Part shown: piece by piece, positions 8,091-16,633 of the stretch
Layout: each line of letters begins with the position of its first letter
How positions within the stretch are numbered: position 1 is the first letter of the stretch
Assembly: GCA_023150775.1 (NCBI GenBank)
Contig: JAKLKE010000013.1
Coordinates: 1 to 44,971 of the forward strand
DNA length: 44,971 bases
Source of the DNA: Myxococcota bacterium
GTDB lineage: Bacteria; Myxococcota_A; UBA796; CAJQPC01
Reading direction: 5' to 3'
The notes under the pieces: generated by a model
Database searches by the model: none
Seen by the model: only the letters and a program-made list of their open reading frames with translations
Told to the model about the DNA's origin: nothing
Made by a program: the position numbers and the translations under genes

Positions 8091-8741
8091 ATGGACGAGG
8101 CCCCAAAGACGGCGTTAGCGACCCTGGTGATGCGGGTGGTGTGGATGTCGGCCTTGGTGGGCCTGGGGATGCAGGCGCTCACCTTGACCGTAGGGGTCGC
8201 CCTGGGCGGAAGCCCCAGCCTCGCCAGCGCGCTCATCGGGGCGGCGGGGAAGGTGAGCTGGTCCACGACCGTCTGCGCCGCCTTGGCCGTGGGCCTCTCG
8301 GTGCCCCGGGCGACCCTGCCGGGCACGGCCTTGTGGGGGCTCGTCGCGGCGCCAGCGTCATTTCATCTCGCCCGGGCGGTTCAGCAGGCCCTCGGCGCGG
8401 CGGCCGGGCTCAGCGCGGCGGCGGCGACCCCGGCCCTGGTCGTGTGGGGCACCGCCGGGCTCAAAGGCGCGCAGTACGCGCTGCTCGGCCTCGTCTTGCT
8501 CCGCCTCAACCAGCGGGCCGAGGCCCCGATCACGGCCTACCTCGGCGCCGGCGCGCTCTTGGGCCTCACCTTCGGCGGGCTGATCCTCGGCCTGGGGGTG
8601 CAGGCCGGGACCCTCGCCCCCACGGCGGCGGCCCTGGCCCCGGCGGCGGTGAATGAGCTGATCTTCCCCGCCTTGTGCGCGGGGGTGGTGTACGTCACGA
8701 CGCGGGCGGGGGCGTTGTTGGGTGGGGCAAACCGCACATAA
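8091..8741 (+). CDS. Multi-pass membrane protein of unknown function
   Basis: 216 aa, mostly hydrophobic, with about five to six predicted transmembrane helices (for example LVMRVVWMSALVGLGMQAL, PALVVWGTAGLKGAQYALL, YLGAGALLGLTFGGLILGL, LIFPALCAGVVYV). GGAGG at 8080-8084 lies 6 nt before the ATG at 8091, which favours it over the GTG at 8088. Divergent from pheS, with only 82 nt between starts, so the promoters are very close. The Ala/Gly/Leu-rich helices resemble uncharacterised integral membrane proteins; no transporter signature seen. Confidence 0.75.
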   Translation: MDEAPKTALATLVMRVVWMSALVGLGMQALTLTVGVALGGSPSLASALIGAAGKVSWSTTVCAALAVGLSVPRATLPGTALWGLVAAPASFHLARAVQQALGAAAGLSAAAATPALVVWGTAGLKGAQYALLGLVLLRLNQRAEAPITAYLGAGALLGLTFGGLILGLGVQAGTLAPTAAALAPAAVNELIFPALCAGVVYVTTRAGALLGGANRT

Positions 8742-8747
8742 TTGAAC

Positions 8748-8776
8748 TTGACGAGCCGACTCCAAGGTTGTAGCCT
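8748..8776 (+). promoter_or_regulatory. Sigma70-type promoter for the metallopeptidase operon
   Basis: TTGACG (8748-8753), a 17-nt spacer and TAGCCT (8771-8776), 28 nt before the ATG at 8804. It lies directly after the stop of the membrane-protein gene, so the following pair has its own promoter. Confidence 0.5.
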
Positions 8777-8803
8777 GCATCAACCTTATTGAAAGGATGG
8801 GCG

Positions 8804-10261
8804 ATGGGTTCATACTTGAGGGCTTCTCAACAGGAAAACGACCAAAGCACCACAACAAGCCCGCCGGGGCCTATACAGGACGGGTTTCAGCAGCAGTATG
8901 GCAACGCGGCCATGCAGGAGGCGCTGGCCTGTGAGCCGCCGGACGCTGAGCTTGGGGCGTCGCGCGCTGGCGCTCCCACAAACAAAGCCGAGGCCCTTGC
9001 CCGACACGGCAGGAACCGGGACCGCGTAGACCGGGTGATTCGCTCTGGGTTGGCTCAAGACGTAGATCCAGCGGCCGGAGCAAATAGTCGTGTCAACCTG
9101 CTCCGCAACACCTGCCAGTGGATTGAAGAGGGAGAGGCAGATCTCTTCGTGTTGACGCCCACCCATGACGCCCACCTTCGACCTAACATCCCAGTCGACA
9201 AGAACGCCTATTTTGACACGCGACTCACCTACGATCAGGATGGAGCCGACTACGACGAGACACTCAATGCGGCGGGACAGGCCACCAATGACGTTGGTCT
9301 TGAGGCGAAGTTCTCACAGGTCGCGGGGAGCATGAGCCCGGACGGACGCACCATGATGTTGATCGACCCGATCTCTCACAGCGAGGGAGCTCTGGTGTCG
9401 TTCTTCGTCCATGAGGTCCAGCACGACGCCGATCAACACAACGCTGGCCAACCCTGGCAGGTCTCTCAGCCAGCCGCCGATCCTGCTGCTCAACATAGAG
9501 CACCTACTTGGGCCTATAACAACTACCAGAGCGAGTTTCGGGCGTACTGGATGATGAACCCCGAAGGCTCGGGCGCGGACTCATTCGGAAGCTCGACCGA
9601 CACGGCAGTCACCAACATCAGCATCACTGCGCTCCGACCCGGTCCAGATGGCAAGTTCGGGACCGCAGATGACATCTCGTCTACCGTCTCGACAGCGTTC
9701 ACCAACCGTCGCCAACAAGACATCTTCGATCATATGTTTACGCCTCGAACCGACAACATCTACTTGGACACGGCGGGCGCTTGGACTCAGTCCTACGCAT
9801 ACCTGCCGCACTTCTACGCCCTGGATCCCGCCTTCAAGAATATGGTGGACACCTACACCCAACCCGCAAGCGGAAACCTGATTAACTCTCCCCGCATCCA
9901 GACCCTCAGCGCCGCCTTGCCGACCGGAAAGTTCCTAACGGAAGTCCAGGCGTTAGATGATTTGGACCGTTTGTATCTCCAAGACCGTAGCCAGTCTCAG
10001 CCATTCTGGGATCAAGCGTCCCGATCGCTGGGTATCATACCGCTCACAATGCTCGAGAACATGATCGACGCGCCCACAGCGGTCGGCCCAATGCCCAATA
10101 CCGTCGAGGTAGTCTCCGGAGACACGCTGTCTGCCATCGCAGACCGTTATCTGAGTGACATGGCGCGTTGGCAAGAGATCTATAAGCTCAACAAGAGCAT
10201 CATCGGCGCCGATCCCAACGCCCTCTCCGTCGGGATGGAGCTCGCGCTCCCGCCGTTATGA
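8804..10261 (+). CDS. Putative zinc metallopeptidase with C-terminal LysM domain
   Basis: 485 aa, started at the ATG with GAAAGGA 6 nt upstream. The N-terminus has no signal peptide; residues 28-41 (QQQYGNAAMQEAL) recall the Gln-rich GN-A motif that opens many DUF4157/eCIS-linked proteins. The middle contains a HExxH zinc motif, HEVQH at residues 203-207, followed by a plausible third ligand Glu in YQSEFRAYW (about 244). The C-terminus (about 435-485) is a LysM peptidoglycan-binding domain (VVSGDTLSAIADRYL). Predicted role: an exported peptidase or toxin targeted to cell walls. GC is clearly lower than in the neighbours and rarer codons are used, suggesting horizontal transfer. Overlaps the next gene by 4 nt. 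Confidence 0.75.
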   Translation: MGSYLRASQQENDQSTTTSPPGPIQDGFQQQYGNAAMQEALACEPPDAELGASRAGAPTNKAEALARHGRNRDRVDRVIRSGLAQDVDPAAGANSRVNLLRNTCQWIEEGEADLFVLTPTHDAHLRPNIPVDKNAYFDTRLTYDQDGADYDETLNAAGQATNDVGLEAKFSQVAGSMSPDGRTMMLIDPISHSEGALVSFFVHEVQHDADQHNAGQPWQVSQPAADPAAQHRAPTWAYNNYQSEFRAYWMMNPEGSGADSFGSSTDTAVTNISITALRPGPDGKFGTADDISSTVSTAFTNRRQQDIFDHMFTPRTDNIYLDTAGAWTQSYAYLPHFYALDPAFKNMVDTYTQPASGNLINSPRIQTLSAALPTGKFLTEVQALDDLDRLYLQDRSQSQPFWDQASRSLGIIPLTMLENMIDAPTAVGPMPNTVEVVSGDTLSAIADRYLSDMARWQEIYKLNKSIIGADPNALSVGMELALPPL

Positions 10262-10656
10262 TACGCACCCTCGCTCTCCTCCTCCCCCTGGCGCTGGGAT
10301 GCTCCGCTCAGCGTGTCTCCGACCCCGAGCCCAGCGCTCCTCCTATCGCAGAGGCCCCCATGCTGACAGAGACCGCCCGCGTCGAGCTGGTGACTGGGCG
10401 ACTCCTCCCTATCCCTGGCTTTGACGGGACGGTCACCCTCGTGGATGGCAGCTCAGACTTCATCGTCGAGCCCAACGGTCGCACATCCCACGTCACGACG
10501 GGCACCCTGCGCCTCACCCACGGCGAACAGGCCTCGGAGGTTGAGTTCACCTCAGGGCGCCCCTTTCAGCACTTCGGTCACACGATGGCCGTGTATGGAG
10601 AGGGCGGGTCGCTGGAGCTCGGCGTGTTTCCCCCGGGTGTGCCCGCCAGTCCGTGA
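10258..10656 (+). CDS. Lipoprotein coupled to the LysM metallopeptidase
   Basis: 132 aa with signal peptide and lipobox LALGC (Cys15). The mature part has a Pro-rich linker, then about 85 residues of beta-strand character (FDGTVTLVDGSSDFIVEPNG, GTLRLTHGEQASEVEF). No domain recognised. The ATG overlaps the stop of the metallopeptidase (ATGA), so the two are almost certainly translated together. This tight pairing could mean a partner, chaperone or immunity role; that is inference from position only. Confidence 0.7.
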   Translation: MIRTLALLLPLALGCSAQRVSDPEPSAPPIAEAPMLTETARVELVTGRLLPIPGFDGTVTLVDGSSDFIVEPNGRTSHVTTGTLRLTHGEQASEVEFTSGRPFQHFGHTMAVYGEGGSLELGVFPPGVPASP

Positions 10657-10661
10657 CCGCG

Positions 10662-10685
10662 GGCCCTCGGCAGACGCCGAGAGCC
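10662..10685. terminator. Hairpin between convergent genes
   Basis: CTCGGC (10666-10671)/GCCGAG (10676-10681) with an AGAC loop, extended by GGC/GCC past one mismatch. It lies in the 42-nt gap between two stop codons. There is no U-tract, so a bidirectional terminator is plausible but unproven. Confidence 0.4.
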
Positions 10686-10698
10686 ACACGCCCGCCGT

Positions 10699-12264
10699 CT
10701 AAGGCACCTCGAGGCAGAGCCCAACCGTCGTCAGCGAGTTGGGTCGGGGCTCCGCCGCGCCGAGCTGAATCTGCACGTCGTAGATCCCGGAGGGGAGCTG
10801 AATCGTGTAGTCGTCATCGTCTGTCGAGATCGACTGCGTCTCTAAGGTGGTGATCTCGACAAACCGCACGAGCAGGTCATCGCCGCTCGACGCGCTAGGC
10901 ACCTTGCCGCCGTCGTAGGTGACGAAGCCGTTGACCTCCTGCACCTGCAGGTCGAGGTTGAGGCCCGCGTCGCCGGTCACCTCCACACCACGGCGCACAG
11001 TGGCGAGGGAGTTCGCCCGTGGGTCCGCCGCGCCAAACTGCAGGGCGATGTCGTAGGTGCCCAGCGGCACCTGGATGGAGTCTTCGCTGCCATCAAAGCT
11101 CACAGACTGGGTCTCGCGGGTCGTCGTCTCGGTGAACAGCACGTAGACGTCGTCACCGCTCGGCGCGCCAGGCACCTTGCCGCCGTCGTAGGTGACCGTC
11201 AACGACACGTCGCCCACCTGCATGTCGAGGTCCAGGCCGCCGTCGCCGCTCACCTCGACGCCACGTCGCACGGTCGCCAACGAGTTCGCCCGAGGGTCCG
11301 CCGCGCCAAACTGCAGGGCGACGTCATAGGTGCCGTGGGGCACCTGCACCGTCTCTTGGTCGTCGTCGAAGCTGTAGGACTGGGTCTCGCGGGTGGTCGT
11401 CTCGGTGAACAGCACCAGCACGTCGTCCCCGCTCGACGCGCTCGGCACCTTGCCGCCGTCGTAGGTGACCGTGAGCTTGAGCTCACCGATGGGGATGTTG
11501 AGGTCGAGGCCGCCGTCGCCGCTCACCTCGACGTCTCGGCGCACCGTCGTCAACGAGTTGGGGCGAGGCTCCGCCGCGCCGAGCTGAATGGCGATGTCGT
11601 AGGTGCCGTGGGGCACCTGCACCGTGTCTTCAGCGCCATCAAAGCTGTAGGACTGGGTCTCCCCGGTCGTCGTCTCGGTGAACAGCACGAGCACGTCATC
11701 GCCGCTCGTCGCGCTCGGCACCTTGCCGCCGTCGTAGGTGACCTTGAGCTTGAGCTCACCCACGGGCATGTCGAGGTTGAGCCCGCCGTCACCCGACACA
11801 GACACACCACGGCGCACGGTCGTCAGCGAGTTGGGCCGGGGCTCCGCCGCGCCGAGCTGCAGGGCGATGTCGTAGGTGCCATAAGGCACCTGCACGCTCT
11901 CTTCGCCGCCGTCAAAGCTGTAGGTCTGGGTGTCGCCGGTCGTGGTCTCGGTGAACAGCACGAGCACGTCGTCACCGCTCGTCGCGCTCGGCACCTTGCC
12001 GCCGTCGTAGGTGACGTTGAGATCAAGCTCTCCGATGGGCAGGTCGATGTCGTACAGACACTCCCCGGAGGCGCAGATGTCGGTGGTCTCCTCACAGACA
12101 CGCTCGGGCTCGCCGGAGTCGTCGGCGTCGTCGGTGTCGTCTTCGACCGCGGTGTCGTCCGCGCGGTCATTCTTGCCTTCGTCGTCCTTTGACAGCAGGC
12201 GGCAAGAGACGAGGAGAGAGAGCGCGCCCAAGCCGAGGCTGAGCGAGAGAAGCTGGCGAGTCAT
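10699..12264 (-). CDS. Surface lipoprotein of five 91-residue repeats
   Basis: 521 aa with lipobox LLVSC (Cys21), an acidic Asp-rich stalk (residues 25-55), a short Cys-containing segment (CEETTDICASGEC), then five tandem repeats of exactly 91 residues. Each carries VTYDGGKVPSA, DDVLVLFTETTT, QVPxGTYDIALQ and GAAxPRxNSL. The composition suggests repeated beta-sandwich domains, as in carboxypeptidase-regulatory/SpaA-type or adhesin arrays. The last repeat is the most divergent. Encoded 17 nt behind the MopE-like gene in the same direction (AGGAA before the ATG), so co-transcribed. Probably a rod-like surface structure; ligand unknown. Confidence 0.8.
   Translation of the reverse strand: MTRQLLSLSLGLGALSLLVSCRLLSKDDEGKNDRADDTAVEDDTDDADDSGEPERVCEETTDICASGECLYDIDLPIGELDLNVTYDGGKVPSATSGDDVLVLFTETTTGDTQTYSFDGGEESVQVPYGTYDIALQLGAAEPRPNSLTTVRRGVSVSGDGGLNLDMPVGELKLKVTYDGGKVPSATSGDDVLVLFTETTTGETQSYSFDGAEDTVQVPHGTYDIAIQLGAAEPRPNSLTTVRRDVEVSGDGGLDLNIPIGELKLTVTYDGGKVPSASSGDDVLVLFTETTTRETQSYSFDDDQETVQVPHGTYDVALQFGAADPRANSLATVRRGVEVSGDGGLDLDMQVGDVSLTVTYDGGKVPGAPSGDDVYVLFTETTTRETQSVSFDGSEDSIQVPLGTYDIALQFGAADPRANSLATVRRGVEVTGDAGLNLDLQVQEVNGFVTYDGGKVPSASSGDDLLVRFVEITTLETQSISTDDDDYTIQLPSGIYDVQIQLGAAEPRPNSLTTVGLCLEVP
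10700..12080. repeat. Five tandem 273-bp coding repeats
   Basis: The shared segment CACCTTGCCGCCGTCGTAGG begins at 10900, 11173, 11446, 11719 and 11992, spaced exactly 273 bp each time with no indel. Large parts of the units are almost identical at DNA level. This is a recently amplified or homogenised in-frame array, not an intergenic repeat. Confidence 0.9.
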
Positions 12265-12281
12265 GGTGTTCCTGAGTGGTT

Positions 12282-14864
12282 TTAGCGACGACGGCGAACG
12301 AGCAGGAGCCCCACACCCAAGAGCAGGGCGGGGATCGGGGCGGAGTCACCGCCGCTCGCGCAGCGAAGGAGGCCCCCCTTCTCTTCTTCGTCATCGTCGT
12401 TGTTGTCGGAGTCGCTGTCCGAGTCGCTGTCCGAGTCGCTGTCTGTGTCCGAGTCGCTGTCGGAGTCGGTGTCCGCGTCGCTCTCGCCGGTGTCACAGTC
12501 GATGCCGTCGTCGGCCTCGCCGTTGCAGTCGTCGTCGCGCCCGTTGCAATACTCGGCGCCCTCGGGGTTCACGTCTTCGCGGGAGTCGTCACAGTCATCG
12601 GCGTTTGTGACGTAGCCGCTGGGGAGATCACAGCGTGGCGTGCCTTTGTTGATGTCGCCGTAGCCGTCGCCGTCCTCGTCCGGGAAATAGACGGTGAAGG
12701 TGAAAGAGGAGGCCGACCCATCGGCGTCATCCGAGGCGCCGTCGCAGTCCTCGTCTACGTCGGCGAGGTCGCAGACCTCCTGGGCGCCGGGGTTGGTGCT
12801 GGCGCTCGTGTCGTCGCAGTCATCGCTGTTGGCCGACCAGCCGGTGTCGCCATCACACACGATGATGGTGCCCTCGCCGCCGAAGCCGTCGCCGTCGTCG
12901 TCGATGTAGCGGGTCTTGCCGACGCCCACCTTGGTGTCGTTGTCGTCGCAGTCATCCGCGCCGACGACGCCGTCGCCGTCTACGTCGGAGTAACCACGGT
13001 ACACCACCGCCTTGCCTACGGCCGACTTGGAGCCTGTGTAGCGGTACGCGCCGATGATGATGTCGTCCCAGCCGTCGCCGTCTACGTCGCCTGCGCCGTC
13101 CAAGGCGCTGCCAAGATACTCGTAGCTGGCGCTCCCCCCAAAGGACTGGGTGTAGCCCGACGGGATCCCCGAGGCGCTGCCGAGGAAAAGCTGCGCGCCC
13201 CCTCGGTAGCTGCTGTCCCCGTAGATCCCGATGAGCACGTCGTCGTATCCATCGTTGTCGACGTCCCCTACGCCCGCGACGTCCCAGCCAAGCTGGTCCG
13301 ACGCAAACAAGCCGGTGAGGGTTCTCGCGGGAGAGGTGAAGGTGCCGCTCCCGGAGTTGTGGAAGATGTAGGCGCGACCGAGCTGGGATGTTTTGCTGGA
13401 GCTGTAGTCGGGCTCGCCGACGATCAGATCCGGCGCGCCGTCGCCGTTCACGTCCCCGGCGCCGTCCAAGGACGCGCCAAAGTTCATGTAGTTGTTCACG
13501 GACACCGTGGTGGCGCCGGTGAGCGTCAGCCCCGTCGAGGAGCCCAGGACGATGTTCACCGTGTCGTACCAGGGCTCGGAGATGGCGACGTCGTCGTACC
13601 CGTCACGGTTGATGTCCCCTAAGCCCGCGACGGCGGTGCCCAGCGCGGCGAGGTTCTGGGTGCCGGTGAACGTCTTGCCGCTGCTCGTGGAGAGGCCCGT
13701 CGAGGCGCCATAGAGCACGAGCACCAGGCCGCCGCTCTCGTAGGTGCCGGTGTAGCCTGGCGCCCCGATGAGCACGTCATCGTAGCCGTCGCCGTTGAGA
13801 TCCCCCGCGCCGTCGATGGACTGGCCCAAGGCGGAGCTCGCGACGGTCAGCGCGGTGGCGAAGGCCGCCGTGGAGGAGACGCCTGAGGCCGAGCCATGGT
13901 ACGCGTCGACCCGGCCGCCGCTGGAGCTGTAGTAAGGATCGCCGACCATCACGTCGTCGTAGCCGTCGCCGTTCACGTCGCCGATGCCCGCGACGGTGTC
14001 CCCAAACCGCTCTGTGCTGCTGCCCCGGAGCGTCGTCGCCGCCGTCGTGGCGAGGCCGGCGTAGGAGCCATGATACACATACGCCCGATCGATGCCCGCG
14101 GCGCCGACGATGACGTCGTCGTATCCATCGCCGTTGACGTCCCCGGCGGCGGCGACGTCGCTGCCGATCTCTTCGCCGAGGGTGGTGCCGGTGTAGGTGG
14201 TGTCGGCGGTGCTGTAGACCGGGTCCACGGTGACGGGGAAGGCCGCCCCGCGCACGTCCACCTCCACGATGAGCGCCTCACCGTCTACACGCGCCGTCGC
14301 GAGCAGGGCCGCGCCGTCAGCGTCCCAGGCCACAGGCGCAGAGACCGTCCAAAGGCGGCCATCGGCGGCGGTGATCACCGCGCCCTCACCCGCGGCCTCG
14401 ACTCGATCAGCGCCGTCGTGCTGCACCACAAACGACATCAACGCGGCCCCCGCCGGGGCCTCGGGCACCGTCCAGCCAAGCTCGAAGCCGCCCTCTAGGC
14501 CGAGCCACCAGGTCACCACGTCGCCGTGGTCGTGCTCCAGGCGGCGCAGGCAGTCGCCGCTGGGGCCGATCGCCGGGCCACACTCGCCGAGCTGAGGCGC
14601 CACCGGCGCGACCCCAGCCAGCGCCCCGTCGAAGCCCCAGGCCTGAAGACCGACGGTGACCGGCAGCTCCTCGCCGAGCCGGGCGCCGTGGTCGTCGAAC
14701 CACACCCGCGTGTTCGCGGCGAGCAGGCGTACAGAGAAGCCGTCGTCGTCCTCCAAGACCGCCTGGGCCTCGGCGGCGATACGCGCCGTCACCGTGGCGC
14801 TCCAGTCTTCAGAGGGGAGGTTCGTGTCGTTCTGGGGCGCACAAGCCAAGAGCAGGAGAAACAT
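12282..14864 (-). CDS. FG-GAP propeller protein with MopE-type repeats and MYXO-CTERM-like tail
   Basis: 860 aa. A very short lipoprotein signal (MFLLLLAC) is followed by an N-terminal domain of about 200 residues, then at least six FG-GAP blades (GDVNGDGYDDVIVGA, GDLNGDGYDDVLIGAP) forming an integrin-like beta-propeller (about 210-630). Next come Cys/Asp repeats of the MopE type (DDCDD, CNGRDDDCNG), a run of alternating Ser/Asp (about 795-820), an acidic stretch, and a C-terminal tail with Cys, a hydrophobic helix (PALLLGVGLLLV) and RRRR. The tail resembles MYXO-CTERM sorting signals. Having both a lipobox and a C-terminal anchor is unusual. AAGGAG precedes the ATG. Likely a Ca-binding cell-surface adhesin. 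Confidence 0.88.
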   Translation of the reverse strand: MFLLLLACAPQNDTNLPSEDWSATVTARIAAEAQAVLEDDDGFSVRLLAANTRVWFDDHGARLGEELPVTVGLQAWGFDGALAGVAPVAPQLGECGPAIGPSGDCLRRLEHDHGDVVTWWLGLEGGFELGWTVPEAPAGAALMSFVVQHDGADRVEAAGEGAVITAADGRLWTVSAPVAWDADGAALLATARVDGEALIVEVDVRGAAFPVTVDPVYSTADTTYTGTTLGEEIGSDVAAAGDVNGDGYDDVIVGAAGIDRAYVYHGSYAGLATTAATTLRGSSTERFGDTVAGIGDVNGDGYDDVMVGDPYYSSSGGRVDAYHGSASGVSSTAAFATALTVASSALGQSIDGAGDLNGDGYDDVLIGAPGYTGTYESGGLVLVLYGASTGLSTSSGKTFTGTQNLAALGTAVAGLGDINRDGYDDVAISEPWYDTVNIVLGSSTGLTLTGATTVSVNNYMNFGASLDGAGDVNGDGAPDLIVGEPDYSSSKTSQLGRAYIFHNSGSGTFTSPARTLTGLFASDQLGWDVAGVGDVDNDGYDDVLIGIYGDSSYRGGAQLFLGSASGIPSGYTQSFGGSASYEYLGSALDGAGDVDGDGWDDIIIGAYRYTGSKSAVGKAVVYRGYSDVDGDGVVGADDCDDNDTKVGVGKTRYIDDDGDGFGGEGTIIVCDGDTGWSANSDDCDDTSASTNPGAQEVCDLADVDEDCDGASDDADGSASSFTFTVYFPDEDGDGYGDINKGTPRCDLPSGYVTNADDCDDSREDVNPEGAEYCNGRDDDCNGEADDGIDCDTGESDADTDSDSDSDTDSDSDSDSDSDSDNNDDDEEEKGGLLRCASGGDSAPIPALLLGVGLLLVRRRR
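12395..12480. repeat. Low-complexity tandem repeat encoding Ser-Asp run
   Basis: On the minus strand, hexamers such as GACTCG and GACAGC are repeated and encode alternating Asp and Ser. The tract is slippage-prone and likely differs in length between strains. It forms the flexible stalk before the C-terminal anchor of the MopE-like protein. Confidence 0.7.
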
Positions 14865-14905
14865 CGTCGCTCCTTCGTGGAGGGGAGTCGGGTCTGGCGC
14901 CGACT

Positions 14906-14934
14906 ACCTTACACCTGCGTCAGAGCCCTCGCAA
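14906..14934 (-). promoter_or_regulatory. Sigma70-type promoter for the surface-protein operon
   Basis: On the minus strand, TTGCGA (14934-14929), a 17-nt spacer and TAAGGT (14911-14906) lie about 40 nt before the ATG at 14864. This leaves a short leader with the AAGGAG ribosome binding site. Confidence 0.5.
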
Positions 14935-14974
14935 GCGCCTAGGTCACTCTTGTCGAGAAGCCCTCGCGCCGCCT

Positions 14975-15469
14975 TTAGGCCCCACCCATGACCGCGCGCC
15001 CGGCGTCGGTGAGCCGGGCGATGCCCGTGCCGCTCTCGTAGTCCAAGAGGCCCTCGGCGACCATCTCCTCCATCAAGGTGGAGAAGGCGCGGTGGGCGAT
15101 GAAGTACCGCTTCTCGCTGTGGTCGTGAAGGTCGCCCAGAGAGATGGCGCCCCCGGCCTCGCTGACCTTGGTGAGCAGGCCCTTCCGCGCCCGGGCCATG
15201 AACTTGCGCTGCTTCTCTTCAGCGTCGGCGTCTTTGGGCGGCTCGGGGGCGGCGGGCGCGGCGGGGGCGGGGCTCGCCGGGGTGAAGCGCTGGGCGCGAG
15301 CGGCCTCTTCAGCCCGGGCGCGCTCCTCAGCCTGGGCGCGCTCTTGGGCGCGGGCGTCGTCGATGATCGACGCGACGGGGCTCCGGTAAGGCTGGGGGCG
15401 CCGCTCGGTGTCTTGGGTGCCGCCGAGGAGCCCGCCGAGCGTGTCCTTCAGCCTTGATCGAAGCCCCAT
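14975..15469 (-). CDS. Hypothetical protein with C-terminal winged-helix-like region
   Basis: 164 aa. Residues 1-35 are basic and Gly-rich, 36-65 form an Ala/Glu/Arg-rich coiled-coil segment, 66-85 a Pro/Ala linker, and 90-164 look like a winged helix (LLTKVSEAGGAISLGDLHDHSEK, AFSTLMEEMVAEGLLDYESGTG, ARLTDAGRAVM), the layout of MarR/PadR-like DNA-binding modules. AGGAGG lies 5 nt before the ATG. A DNA-binding or adaptor role is plausible; no ligand domain is present. Confidence 0.7.
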   Translation of the reverse strand: MGLRSRLKDTLGGLLGGTQDTERRPQPYRSPVASIIDDARAQERAQAEERARAEEAARAQRFTPASPAPAAPAAPEPPKDADAEEKQRKFMARARKGLLTKVSEAGGAISLGDLHDHSEKRYFIAHRAFSTLMEEMVAEGLLDYESGTGIARLTDAGRAVMGGA

Positions 15470-15595
15470 GCTGACCTCCTGCGCCCCAAGGGAAGGGGCT
15501 TGAACGTCTTACCCTAAGCACGCGCGGGGCCCTGTGGGAAGGGGGCGCCTGTCACGACGCGCCGTCGTCGGATAAGCCGCTCTGCGGAGGCGCTG

Positions 15596-16567
15596 ATGCC
15601 ACGTTCCCCTGCCCCAACCCAGCTCGGCCTGTTCGGCGCCGTCGAGGCCGTCGGCGCGGCGAGCCTGGCCCCCGACGCCGAGGCCCTCGCCCAGGCCTTG
15701 CCCCCCGGCCTGCGCCTGGGCACCTCGTCGTGGAGCTTCCCCGGCTGGCGCGGCCTCGTCTACGACCGCCCCGCCGACGAGCGCCTGCTCTCCCGGGAGG
15801 GCCTGCGCGCCTACGCCCGCTGCCCGCTCCTGCGCGCCGTGGGCCTCGACCGCACCCACTACGCCACGATGACCGCCGCCCAGCTCCACGAGCTCGCCGC
15901 CCAGGTGCCTGAAGACTTCCGCTTCCTGGTGAAAGCGCACGAGTCCTGCACCTTGGTCGACACCCCAGATCACCCCCGCTACGGCGCGCGGCGCGGCCAA
16001 GAGAACCCGCTGTTTTTTGACCCCGCCTGGGCCACGGACCATGTGGTCGGCCCGGCGGCCGAGGGCCTCGGCACAAAGCTCGGGGTGATCCTGTTTCAGC
16101 TCGCGCCCCAGTCTGTCGCGCGGCTGGGCGGCCCACGTTTCCCCGAGCGCCTCCACACCTTCTTGAGCGGCCTGCCCCGGGGGCTGCCCGTCGCTTTTGA
16201 GCTGCGGAACCCCCAGCTCCTCACCCCCGGATACGCCGCCGTCCTCGCCGAGTTTGGCGCGCTCCACTGCCTGAGCAGCCACCCGTCGATGCCCGCCCCC
16301 GCGGCCCAGGCCCGGCTCACCGGGGCCTTAGACGGCGCCCAGATCATCGCCCGCTGGATGCTGCAACGCAGCAAAACCTACGACGAGGCCAAAGACGACT
16401 ACGCCCCCTTCGACCGCCTCGCCGAGCCCGACCCGCACACCCGGGCGGAGTGGGTAGACCTGCTCCAGAAGGTCGCCTCAAAGCCGGTGATCTTCATCAT
16501 CAACAACAAGGCCGAGGGCAGCTCGCCGCTCTCGGCGCTTCACCTCGCCCGGGCCCTCGTCGGTTGA
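15596..16567 (+). CDS. DUF72 family protein (YecE-like)
   Basis: 323 aa. After a variable 45-residue start the DUF72 TIM-barrel begins with the signature GTSSWSFPGW and continues with RTHYATMT, FRFLVKAHESCT, GVILFQLAPQS, PVAFELRNP and a C-terminal VIFIINNKAEGSSP. The reaction of DUF72 proteins is not established. GGAGG stands just upstream of the ATG. Divergent from the gene at 14975. No partner gene in operon. Confidence 0.9.
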   Translation: MPRSPAPTQLGLFGAVEAVGAASLAPDAEALAQALPPGLRLGTSSWSFPGWRGLVYDRPADERLLSREGLRAYARCPLLRAVGLDRTHYATMTAAQLHELAAQVPEDFRFLVKAHESCTLVDTPDHPRYGARRGQENPLFFDPAWATDHVVGPAAEGLGTKLGVILFQLAPQSVARLGGPRFPERLHTFLSGLPRGLPVAFELRNPQLLTPGYAAVLAEFGALHCLSSHPSMPAPAAQARLTGALDGAQIIARWMLQRSKTYDEAKDDYAPFDRLAEPDPHTRAEWVDLLQKVASKPVIFIINNKAEGSSPLSALHLARALVG

Positions 16568-16633
16568 GGCTCGGACGGGCTATCTTGGGGCGCTGATCCC
16601 GTCGTTCCTGGCGGTCCTGCCCTCATCCTCGTC

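Noticed and set aside
10700-12080. Repeat array as a CRISPR or integron-like element
   Set aside because: The 273-bp units are contiguous, in frame and encode a protein; no spacers, attC sites or integrase.
12395-12480. Tandem hexamer tract as a non-coding satellite or origin
   Set aside because: It lies in frame within the MopE-like gene and encodes the Ser/Asp stalk. No DnaA boxes seen.
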